In this document: positions 16,262 through 23,107 of the stretch, piece after piece
Numbering within the stretch: the stretch's first letter is position 1
Layout: each line of letters begins with the position of its first letter
NCBI GenBank assembly: GCA_003175695.1
Contig: PSRA01000203.1
Location: 1 to 33,364 of the forward strand
Origin: Bacteroidota bacterium
GTDB taxonomy: Bacteria > Bacteroidota > Bacteroidia > Chitinophagales > Chitinophagaceae
DNA length: 33,364 nucleotides
Direction of reading: 5' to 3'
Made by a program: the position numbers and the translations under genes
Notes under the pieces: generated by a model
Databases searched by the model: none
What the model saw: only the letters and a program-made list of their open reading frames with translations
Told to the model about the DNA's origin: nothing

Positions 16262-16905
16262 AAGAAAGAATTCTTTACTATCTTCAAAACCCACTTCGTC
16301 TTGTTATCGTTCCACTAACCACGCTTCCCTATTTCAAATTCATTCGGGAAACTGCGGATTATCAAAACAGGTTGAATTTCAATATCTGGTTTAAGCAAAA
16401 AGTCTTGAATTGGGGGGGCAATAAAAAAGCATACTGGCCGGTACACTGGACTAGCAAGGTATATGATGCTGAAAATATTCTGGTAGGAGTTGATGCATAC
16501 CCTGGTGTCATGAATGGATGTTATATCCAGGGAAATGGCGGCATTATTATCGGCGACTATACCCAGATAGGTCCAAACGTTGTGATGGTAAGTGCCAATC
16601 ATGATCTTTATGATAGCAGGAAGCATGTTCCCAAAAAAATTAAAATCGGGAAATATTGCTGGCTCGGCGCTGGTGTCAAAATTTTACCAGGCGTTGAATT
16701 GGGCGACTGGACAATAGTTGGGGCAGGAGCCGTTGTCACACAATCTTTTCCTGATGGACATTGTGTGATTGGAGGTGTTCCCGCACAAATTCTTAAGAAA
16801 CTGGAAAGAGAAAAATGCATTCCATTCTCAAATAAAATTGCGTATAACGGGTATGTTCGTTCGGATAAATTTGAAGAATTCAGGAAAAAACATCTTATAA
16901 TTTGA
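16258..16905 (+). CDS. Left-handed beta-helix (hexapeptide repeat) O-acetyltransferase
   Basis: A 215-residue protein with hexapeptide repeats from about 73 to 170 (for example IIIGDYTQIGPNVV and IGKYCWLGAGVKILPGVELGDWTIVGAGAVV). SANHDLYD contains His115, the likely catalytic base of the maltose/galactoside acetyltransferase type, and GGVPAQILKKL is the usual acetyl-CoA-site end motif. The N-terminal 70 residues form an extra segment. Homologues act on sugars or glycans in capsule loci (WbbJ/Cap-type). It is probably translationally coupled to the preceding GT2 (ATGA). The target is unknown; O-acetylation is the best guess. Confidence 0.85.
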   Translation: MKERILYYLQNPLRLVIVPLTTLPYFKFIRETADYQNRLNFNIWFKQKVLNWGGNKKAYWPVHWTSKVYDAENILVGVDAYPGVMNGCYIQGNGGIIIGDYTQIGPNVVMVSANHDLYDSRKHVPKKIKIGKYCWLGAGVKILPGVELGDWTIVGAGAVVTQSFPDGHCVIGGVPAQILKKLEREKCIPFSNKIAYNGYVRSDKFEEFRKKHLII

Positions 16906-16927
16906 ATCAGCCAATCAATATTTTCTG

Positions 16928-17545
16928 ATGCTGGTCATTGTAGACTATGGTGTGGGGAATTTGGAGTCGATTAGGAATATGCTGAAGAAAACAGGGACTG
17001 AATCCACAATTTCGTCAGACCAGAATATAATTTTGGAAGCCAGCAAATTGATACTTCCTGGTGTAGGTGCTTTTGACACTTGTGCAAGTAAGTTAAAGCA
17101 ATCGGGTCTCATCCACGCAATCAATCAAAAAGTGAAAGAAGAAAAAACGCCAATCCTTGGCGTTTGCGTGGGACTGCAGTTGTTGCTCGAGGGAAGCGAG
17201 GAAGGAGTACTCCCTGGATTGGGCTGGATCAAGGGCAAGGTCGTTCGCTTTAAACAAGAAAGAATGAACGGAGGTTTCAAGATTCCACATATGGGATGGT
17301 CTGAAGTGGAATTACCCAGGTCTTCTTCATTGTTTAAAGATTTGGATATACGGCCACGTTTCTATTTTGTTCATTCTTATTACCCGGAATTGGTTGATGA
17401 ATATGACGCTCTTGTCTATGCGAATTATGGCTATCCATTTGTTGCGGGTGTTGAGCACGAAAATATTTTGGGCGTGCAATTCCATCCTGAAAAGAGTCAT
17501 AAGTTCGGAATGAAACTGTTAGATAATTTTGTAAAGAATTATTGA
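16928..17545 (+). CDS. hisH: HisH-like glutamine amidotransferase subunit for sugar amidination
   Basis: A 205-residue class I glutaminase with the full triad: Cys80 in GVCVGLQLL, and His186 and Glu188 in VQFHPEKS. The oxyanion segment LPGVGAF is present at 43-49. HisH normally pairs with HisF to give ammonia for imidazole glycerol phosphate synthesis. Here the pair is in a polysaccharide locus beside a WbpG-like amidotransferase, without other histidine genes, as in Pseudomonas aeruginosa O5 and Campylobacter loci, where HisH2/HisF2 (or an equivalent glutaminase) feed ammonia to WbpG/PseA. Its stop codon overlaps the hisF start by one base (TGATG), fitting a tight heterodimer. Confidence 0.93.
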   Translation: MLVIVDYGVGNLESIRNMLKKTGTESTISSDQNIILEASKLILPGVGAFDTCASKLKQSGLIHAINQKVKEEKTPILGVCVGLQLLLEGSEEGVLPGLGWIKGKVVRFKQERMNGGFKIPHMGWSEVELPRSSSLFKDLDIRPRFYFVHSYYPELVDEYDALVYANYGYPFVAGVEHENILGVQFHPEKSHKFGMKLLDNFVKNY

Positions 17546-18315
17546 TGAAAAGAATACGTGTGATACCACTTTTGCTGATTCGAAAGGGTGGATTGGTTAA
17601 ATCGATTAAATTCAAAGACCATAAATATGTTGGAGATCCAATCAATGCCGTCAAAATATTTAATGAAAAAGAGGTAGACGAAATTGTTGTCCTTGACATT
17701 TCCGCAACGGCAGATAAACGACCGCCCGATCTGCGGCAGATAAAGGAAATAGCTAGTGAGGCATTTATGCCCATGGGATACGGCGGCGGGATCACCAGGC
17801 TGGATGAAATTAAGGAGATGATCACGGCCGGGGTTGAAAAAGTTGTCATTAATACGGCGGCATTCCATACACCGCAATTGATAACCGACGGGGCAAAATA
17901 TGTAGGTAGCCAAAGCATCGTAGTTTCTATTGATGTGAAGAAGAATATTTGGGGGAAATACAAAGTACATGTCCGCAACGGAAGTGAGAATACAAATCTG
18001 GATCCGGTCGAATATGCAAAAAAAATGGAGAGTGCAGGTGCAGGCGAATTACTATTGAACTCGATTGATCGTGACGGAACCTTTACCGGCTTTGATCTTG
18101 AACTAATCAAAAAAGTCAGTTCAGAAGTTAATATTCCAGTTGTTGCAATAGGAGGCGCCGCATCAGTAAATGATTTCTCGAAAGCCATTGAATATGGGGC
18201 TTCCGCGGTCTCTGCTGGCAGCATGTTTGTGTTTCAACAACCGCATCGGGCTGTTCTAATTAGTTATCCGGATCAAAATGAATTAATAGAAAAGATCTTC
18301 AAATTCATTCAATAG
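17545..18315 (+). CDS. hisF: HisF-like ammonia-channel subunit, cyclase residue Asp11 missing
   Basis: A 256-residue (beta/alpha)8 barrel; the ATG at 17545 is preferred over a TTG one codon upstream. The N-terminus MKRIRVIPLLLIRKGGLVKS aligns without gaps to HisF [20 protein letters not shown], placing Leu at the position of catalytic Asp11. Asp130 (VVSID), the phosphate-site GGG (80-82) and the INTAA segment remain. The gate residues known from Thermotoga HisF (Arg5, Glu46, Lys99, Glu167) correspond to Arg5, Glu46, Lys99 and Glu168. This suggests a barrel that activates HisH and passes ammonia without normal cyclase chemistry. It lies between hisH and an FkbM gene. The comparison uses the Thermotoga sequence from memory. 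Confidence 0.92.
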   Translation: MKRIRVIPLLLIRKGGLVKSIKFKDHKYVGDPINAVKIFNEKEVDEIVVLDISATADKRPPDLRQIKEIASEAFMPMGYGGGITRLDEIKEMITAGVEKVVINTAAFHTPQLITDGAKYVGSQSIVVSIDVKKNIWGKYKVHVRNGSENTNLDPVEYAKKMESAGAGELLLNSIDRDGTFTGFDLELIKKVSSEVNIPVVAIGGAASVNDFSKAIEYGASAVSAGSMFVFQQPHRAVLISYPDQNELIEKIFKFIQ

Positions 18316-18337
18316 TTATTAACTCCAAATTCAATTG

Positions 18338-19063
18338 ATGTCAAAGGAAAGCGTCATTAGTTTATATACTGTGAGAGAGTATTTTAAAAATATTCTTCGT
18401 TCTGCGATCAAAGGTCCAGAAAGGATTGACTTGCCACTGACCAAATTACTTGAAGCAATGTCGACAAAAGGTCCTTTGACATTTGTACAAATCGGTTCAA
18501 ATGACGGACTAAAAAATGATCCAATCGGAAATCTGATCAAACAATATAAGTGGAAGGGAATTATGGTCGAGCCTTTTGAAAGTAACTTTTCAAAATTGAA
18601 AGAAAATTTCAATGGCTACTCTGGGTTGGTTTTTGAACAATGTGGCATAACGGATAGATCAGGGGAGCGCGATTTTTTTTATATCGAAGATATTGGACCG
18701 GATGAACCGGATTGGTACGATCAGGTCGGCTCCTTTGATAAGACCACTTTTTTAAAAAATATAGAGGTAGTCCCTGATTTGAGCAGGCGCATGGCGATCA
18801 AGAAAATCTCTACTAAGACTTTCGATGAATTGCTAAGTGAGCATAAGATGCAACATGTCGACATTCTGCATTTGGATACTGAAGGGTATGATTATAAAAT
18901 TCTTCTCACAATTGATTTCAAAAAATTCCAGCCAACTGTAGTGATATTTGAAAATGAATGGATGACTCAATACGAACTAAAGGAGATCAAAAATTATTTT
19001 AAAAAGTTCAATTATAAGCTGTATTATCATCATGTAGATTGCATTGCAGTTAAGCGTTCATGA
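18338..19063 (+). CDS. FkbM-family methyltransferase
   Basis: A 241-residue protein from the ATG at 18338; a TTG one codon upstream is a less likely start. FVQIGSNDG at 49-57 is the SAM-binding loop and MVEPFESNFSKL (from 76) the acidic strand 2 region. FDELLSEHKMQHVDILHLDTEGYDY near 165-190 is the FkbM signature region. The protein lacks the long N-terminal arm of some family members. It sits between the HisF-like and WbpG-like genes, which work together in known systems, so it may methylate the amidino sugar or its precursor; this is inference from position. Spacing is 22 bases upstream and 14 downstream. Confidence 0.85.
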   Translation: MSKESVISLYTVREYFKNILRSAIKGPERIDLPLTKLLEAMSTKGPLTFVQIGSNDGLKNDPIGNLIKQYKWKGIMVEPFESNFSKLKENFNGYSGLVFEQCGITDRSGERDFFYIEDIGPDEPDWYDQVGSFDKTTFLKNIEVVPDLSRRMAIKKISTKTFDELLSEHKMQHVDILHLDTEGYDYKILLTIDFKKFQPTVVIFENEWMTQYELKEIKNYFKKFNYKLYYHHVDCIAVKRS

Positions 19064-19077
19064 AAAAATGATGTAAG

Positions 19078-20241
19078 ATGCGAATGATCGTTTCAGACAA
19101 AGACCAAGGATATCGTCAGTGTGCAATTTCTCTAATGGATAATATTGCTGATCCTGATATACAGTTTGATAAGGATGGAATCTGCAACTATTATTATGAC
19201 TACAAGAAATTAGAAAAAGAGCATGTATTTTCAGGTGAAGAAGGGAAAAGTAAGCTAGAAGAATTTCTAAATAAGATCCGGACTGAAGGGAAAGGAAAGC
19301 AGTACGACTGCGTTACAGGAATCAGTGGTGGAGTTGACAGCACTTTTCTTGTTTGGAAGGCGAAACAATGGGGCTTGCGTCCATTAATTGTTCATTTTGA
19401 CAACGGATGGGATTCAGAGATCGCTGTAAATAACATCAACAATATTATTAAGTACACCGGATTTGACTTGTATACGATAGTTGTTAATTGGGAGGAATTC
19501 AGAGATCTGCAGCTTTCATACATCAAAGCCTCGGTGGTCGATATTGAAGTTCCCACTGATCATGCAATTAGTGGTACGCTGCAAAGATTGGCAGCCAAGT
19601 ATAATGTAAAGTATATCCTGAGTGGAAATAATGTAGTTACGGAAGCGATTCTGCCAAAATCATGGATCTTCAATAAGAATGATTATGTAAATCTCAAGAA
19701 TATCCACGATAAATTTGGGAAGGTTCCCTTAAAAACTTATCCCTTGTTTGGATTGCGGGAAAAGTATGTATATGAAATAGGAAAAGGAATACAAACATTC
19801 CAGCCTTTGAATTTGGTGGATTTCAATAAAGACAAAGCAAAGCAGGTTATTGCCGAAAATCTTAATTGGAGAGATTATAAAGGAAAACATTATGAGTCTG
19901 TTTTTACCAAATTCTACCAGGCTTATATTCTACCTAACAAATTTCATATCGATAAAAGGAAAGCTCACCTTTCCAATCTTATTTTCTCTCGACAAATAAC
20001 AAAGGATCAAGCACTGGAAGAAATAAGCAAGCCTTTGTATGAGGAATTGGAATTAAAGCAGGATTTGGAATATGTTTTAAAGAAATTTGGACTTTCATCA
20101 AGGGAATTTGAGCAATTAATGAACCAGGAAAGGGTAGAACATGAGGCATATGGAGTACAAAAGCCCCTTGCGGAAACGTATAGATTTCTTAAAATTCTAA
20201 GGCCCTTAAAAAAGATTTTACCGGATCGGAGATCATCATGA
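19078..20241 (+). CDS. wbpG: N-acetyl sugar amidotransferase (WbpG/PseA-like)
   Basis: A 387-residue ATP-pyrophosphatase-type enzyme. The PP-loop SGGVDS lies at 83-88, followed by PLIVHFDNGWDSE, EVPTDHAI and YILSGNNVVTEA, the family pattern. It would activate the acetamido oxygen of a nucleotide sugar with ATP and replace it with ammonia from HisH/HisF, giving an acetamidino group. The N-terminus CAISLMDNIADPDI and GICNYYYDY has Cys15 and Cys36 but Ser18 and Tyr39 where I recall CxxC pairs in classical members, so a metal site is probably absent. It overlaps the GT61 gene by 4 bases. The family call is strong; the sugar is deduced from neighbours. Confidence 0.9.
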   Translation: MRMIVSDKDQGYRQCAISLMDNIADPDIQFDKDGICNYYYDYKKLEKEHVFSGEEGKSKLEEFLNKIRTEGKGKQYDCVTGISGGVDSTFLVWKAKQWGLRPLIVHFDNGWDSEIAVNNINNIIKYTGFDLYTIVVNWEEFRDLQLSYIKASVVDIEVPTDHAISGTLQRLAAKYNVKYILSGNNVVTEAILPKSWIFNKNDYVNLKNIHDKFGKVPLKTYPLFGLREKYVYEIGKGIQTFQPLNLVDFNKDKAKQVIAENLNWRDYKGKHYESVFTKFYQAYILPNKFHIDKRKAHLSNLIFSRQITKDQALEEISKPLYEELELKQDLEYVLKKFGLSSREFEQLMNQERVEHEAYGVQKPLAETYRFLKILRPLKKILPDRRSS

Positions 20242-21416
20242 TATCCAACGCGAAAAATACGATCGCTGATTTGATAAGGAATACCTCCATCAATGCTTTT
20301 TTTAACCTCCCGGTAAAAGTAATGTCCGTTGAAGATTACTTCCTTTATTATTGTGCAACGTATACACCACAAAAAGCGGTTATCTACCCGGCTGGTTTTC
20401 ACAATGAAAAAATGCCGGCAACGATTCAGCGGGAAGTTAGCAAGAGGTTTAAAAGCTTACATGGAAGGAATATTCCGGAAGCATTCGTGTTTCAGTTGAA
20501 GAATGGTAAAGTGTATGGAATGAACGGTGCTATTATTACTGAAGAATCAATATTGCTTCGCGATGTCTCAAGGGAATTTGGAAAAAGGAACAGGCATAGT
20601 GCCTTTGAAAGATTATCCTTTCCGAAACCAACCTACAAAAAGGGTAACGTGGCAGTTTTAATTACTGCAGGTGGGAGTACATACTATCATTGGTTGGTAG
20701 ATATTTTGCCACGTCTGTTCTTAATTGACCGGGCTGGCGTGTTGAATGACATCGATTATTTTGTGCTGCCACAAATCAAACAGAGATTTCAGGAGGAAAC
20801 GCTTGACATTTTTGGATTAGACCGCTCAAGACTTATTGAAGTAGATTCAAATGATTTTTGCCTGCAGGCCGAAAACCTTTTTGTTCCTTCATTGCCTTCT
20901 TTATTAGGAACAGTCAATCCCTGGGCAGTTCACTTTGTAAGAGAACACTTGACTTCTCTTCCCATGCCGGAGGTTATTACGGGAGACAAAATTTATATTT
21001 CCCGAAAAAAAGCATCATCCCGCCGATTGTTGAATGAAGATGAAATTATTCATTTCCTTACCAATTCAGGTTTTGACATCATTGAATGCGAAAATTACTC
21101 TTTAAAGGAACAGGCTGCGATTTTTCAAAAAGCAAAAGTTATCGTCGCACCACATGGAAGTGGATTAACAAATATCATGTTTTGCAATCCGGAAACTGTG
21201 ATCATTGAGATATTTTCATCCGGATTTATTGTTCCGTGTTACTGGACAATTGCCAATTCCTGTTCTCTAAGATATTTTTATGCGCACAGTGCCGATGAAG
21301 AGTCGGAACCCGACGCGCCATACTGGAACGGCAGGCAGGAAGATTTTACCTTTCCGATAAAAAAATTGGAAGATCTTTTTAAATTGTCTGGCATCCAATT
21401 TAAACCTAATACATAA
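20238..21416 (+). CDS. GT61 family (DUF563) glycosyltransferase
   Basis: A 392-residue protein. GGSTYYHWLVDILPRLFLID (from about 150) is the GT61 centre, followed by IYISRKKASSRRLLNEDEI and VIVAPHGSGLTNIMFCNP, the C-terminal GT61 motifs. GT61 enzymes add pentoses, GlcNAc or other sugars in eukaryotes; bacterial members are found in capsule and O-antigen loci with little biochemistry. It is coupled to the WbpG-like gene (ATGA overlap) and 1 base from the WbpB-like gene, so it may transfer the amidino sugar made by this module, though that is only a guess from position. Confidence 0.87.
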   Translation: MISNAKNTIADLIRNTSINAFFNLPVKVMSVEDYFLYYCATYTPQKAVIYPAGFHNEKMPATIQREVSKRFKSLHGRNIPEAFVFQLKNGKVYGMNGAIITEESILLRDVSREFGKRNRHSAFERLSFPKPTYKKGNVAVLITAGGSTYYHWLVDILPRLFLIDRAGVLNDIDYFVLPQIKQRFQEETLDIFGLDRSRLIEVDSNDFCLQAENLFVPSLPSLLGTVNPWAVHFVREHLTSLPMPEVITGDKIYISRKKASSRRLLNEDEIIHFLTNSGFDIIECENYSLKEQAAIFQKAKVIVAPHGSGLTNIMFCNPETVIIEIFSSGFIVPCYWTIANSCSLRYFYAHSADEESEPDAPYWNGRQEDFTFPIKKLEDLFKLSGIQFKPNT

Positions 21417-21417
21417 A

Positions 21418-22434
21418 ATGGTAAGATTCGCTATTATCGGCTGCGGGCGCATAGCGCAAAGGCATGCTGAGCACATTCACAATAGAGGAAAATTGGTTGC
21501 AGTATGCGATGTAGTGAAAGAAAATGCGGACAAATTAGCCGCGAAATATGGAGCGCAGCCATATTATAAAATTCAAGATTTGCTCGAAAAAGAAAAATCA
21601 GTTGACGTCGTTGCCATTTGCACACCAAACGGTTTGCATGCAGAACATGCTATTTTATCTTTGCGTGCCGGCTTACATGTACTGTGTGAAAAACCCATGG
21701 CATTGACCAGTTTCGACTGTGGTGAAATGATAAAAGCTGCTGAGCGGGCGAATAAGCGATTATTTGCCATCAAGCAAAACAGGTTCAATCCTCCTGTTGT
21801 AGCCGTAAAAAAAATTATCGATGAAGGCAGACTGGGCAGGATTTACAGTATCCAGCTAAGTTGTTTTTGGAACAGGAACGCGGCATATTACAAAGATTCG
21901 TGGAAAGGAACACTGGAGCTGGATGGAGGAACATTGTTCACGCAGTTCAGTCATTTTATTGACCTACTTTACTGGATAGTAGGTGATGTAAAACATGTGC
22001 AGGCTGTCATGGCTAACTTTGCGCACAAGAAAATCATTGAGTTCGAAGACACAGGAGTTGTAATCCTTGAATTTCAAAATGGCAGTATTGGCACGATCAA
22101 TTATACCGTCAATAGCTATGGGAAGAATATGGAAGGTTCGCTCACCATTTTTGGTGAAAAGGGAACCGTGAAAATAGGCGGCCAGTATCTCAATGAACTC
22201 GAATATCAAAACATAGAAGGATACCGGATAGAAAATCTGCCCGAAGGAAACAGGGCAAATAATTATGGAGATTACCAGGGTTCGATGAGCAATCATGATA
22301 AGGTTTATGATAATCTCATCGAAGTGCTTCAGCATAATGCGGCGATCTCAACCAGTTCATTTGAAGGATTAAAAACGGTTGAGATTATCGAGAAAATCTA
22401 TCAATCTGTCAGACAGAAAGTGCCGGTGTATTGA
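21418..22434 (+). CDS. wbpB: Gfo/Idh/MocA-family UDP-sugar-uronate 3-dehydrogenase (WbpB/WlbA-like)
   Basis: A 338-residue protein with Rossmann motif IIGCGRIAQRH (6-16), then AICTPNGLHAEHA and CEKPMAL with Lys92 of the EKP motif. FSHFIDLLYWI supplies the substrate-binding His region. In WbpB/WlbA this fold oxidises C3 of UDP-GlcNAc uronic acid to a 3-keto intermediate, using bound NAD recycled with 2-oxoglutarate. The downstream acetyl- and aminotransferase genes are the exact partners needed, so the assignment is better than for an isolated Gfo/Idh protein. Length fits the family (about 315-350). No UDP-GlcNAc 6-dehydrogenase (WbpA) is in the window to supply its substrate. Confidence 0.87.
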   Translation: MVRFAIIGCGRIAQRHAEHIHNRGKLVAVCDVVKENADKLAAKYGAQPYYKIQDLLEKEKSVDVVAICTPNGLHAEHAILSLRAGLHVLCEKPMALTSFDCGEMIKAAERANKRLFAIKQNRFNPPVVAVKKIIDEGRLGRIYSIQLSCFWNRNAAYYKDSWKGTLELDGGTLFTQFSHFIDLLYWIVGDVKHVQAVMANFAHKKIIEFEDTGVVILEFQNGSIGTINYTVNSYGKNMEGSLTIFGEKGTVKIGGQYLNELEYQNIEGYRIENLPEGNRANNYGDYQGSMSNHDKVYDNLIEVLQHNAAISTSSFEGLKTVEIIEKIYQSVRQKVPVY

Positions 22435-22600
22435 GGATGCTGGATACTCGAAGCCGGATGCCGGAAATAAGATTCAGGAGGCCCGATAATTGATTCAAAA
22501 TATATGTGCGAACTCAGACTAGTTAATTATAATAAAAAACATCCAGTATCCATTATCTGCCATCCATCACCCTGCATTCCATCAACTTCAAACACTTCCC
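22435..22600. repeat. Intergenic region with ggatactgga-type degenerate repeat
   Basis: This 166-base gap between the WbpB- and WbpD-like genes holds GGATGCTGGATACT at its left end (22435-22448) and CATCCAGTATCCAT at 22540-22553. TGGATACT (22441-22448) and AGTATCCA (22545-22552) are exact inverted copies, and further catcc/gcattcc words run to 22582. The pattern looks like a degenerate dispersed palindrome. The centre is AT-rich. No gene and no convincing promoter or terminator seen. Confidence 0.5.
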
Positions 22601-23089
22601 ATGGCTCGTCCAAACATTTTAAATATCGGTATTCACCAGAATGTGATTTTCGGAGAGGACGTAAAGTTGGTACAGCCGGTTAATCTCTATGGTTGCACTA
22701 TCGGCGACCATAGCTTTATTGGACCCTTTGTTGAAATACAGCAAAATGTTGTGATTGGAAAAAGAACAAAAGTCCAATCACATACTTTTATTTGTGAACT
22801 TGTTTCAATCGGTGACGATTGTTTTGTCGGGCATGGGGTTGTCTTCATCAACGACTTGTTTGCGGAAGGCGGCCCTGCAGGCGGTGATCAAAGTAAATGG
22901 AAAAAGACCAGGATAGGTAATCATGTTTCAATCGGTTCCAATGCAACTATCCTCCCGGTTTCAATATGTGATCATGTGGTCATCGGCGCGGGTGCAGTTG
23001 TCACCAGAGACATTATTGAACCCGGTACATACGCCGGTAATCCGGCAAAATGCATCAAGAAATTTTCAGCATCTACGAATAAACCTTGA
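22601..23089 (+). CDS. wbpD: UDP-sugar-uronate N-acetyltransferase (WbpD/WlbB-like)
   Basis: A 162-residue left-handed beta-helix protein. Hexapeptide-type repeats run from about 10 to 145 (VIFGEDVKLVQPVNLYGC, IGDHSFIGPFVEI, IGNHVSIGSNATILP), ending in GTYAGNPAKCIKKF. WbpD/WlbB enzymes acetylate the 3-amino group of UDP-2-acetamido-3-amino-uronic acid, creating the acetamido group that a WbpG-type enzyme could amidinate. At 162 residues it is somewhat shorter than the roughly 190 I recall for WbpD, but the helix looks complete. It is followed after 18 bases by the aminotransferase gene. Alone the sequence would say only sugar N-acetyltransferase; context sharpens it. Confidence 0.85.
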   Translation: MARPNILNIGIHQNVIFGEDVKLVQPVNLYGCTIGDHSFIGPFVEIQQNVVIGKRTKVQSHTFICELVSIGDDCFVGHGVVFINDLFAEGGPAGGDQSKWKKTRIGNHVSIGSNATILPVSICDHVVIGAGAVVTRDIIEPGTYAGNPAKCIKKFSASTNKP

Positions 23090-23107
23090 CTATCTGAAGA
23101 AAACATC

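Noticed and set aside
17334-18224. A 296-codon open frame on the minus strand across hisH and hisF
   Set aside because: It lies wholly antisense to two genes with complete catalytic motifs and its translation is Ser/Thr/Phe-rich with no recognisable domain. It is a codon-bias shadow.
16928-18315. HisH/HisF as part of a histidine biosynthesis operon
   Set aside because: No other his gene is present, the HisF-like protein lacks the Asp11 equivalent, and a WbpG-like amidotransferase is close by.
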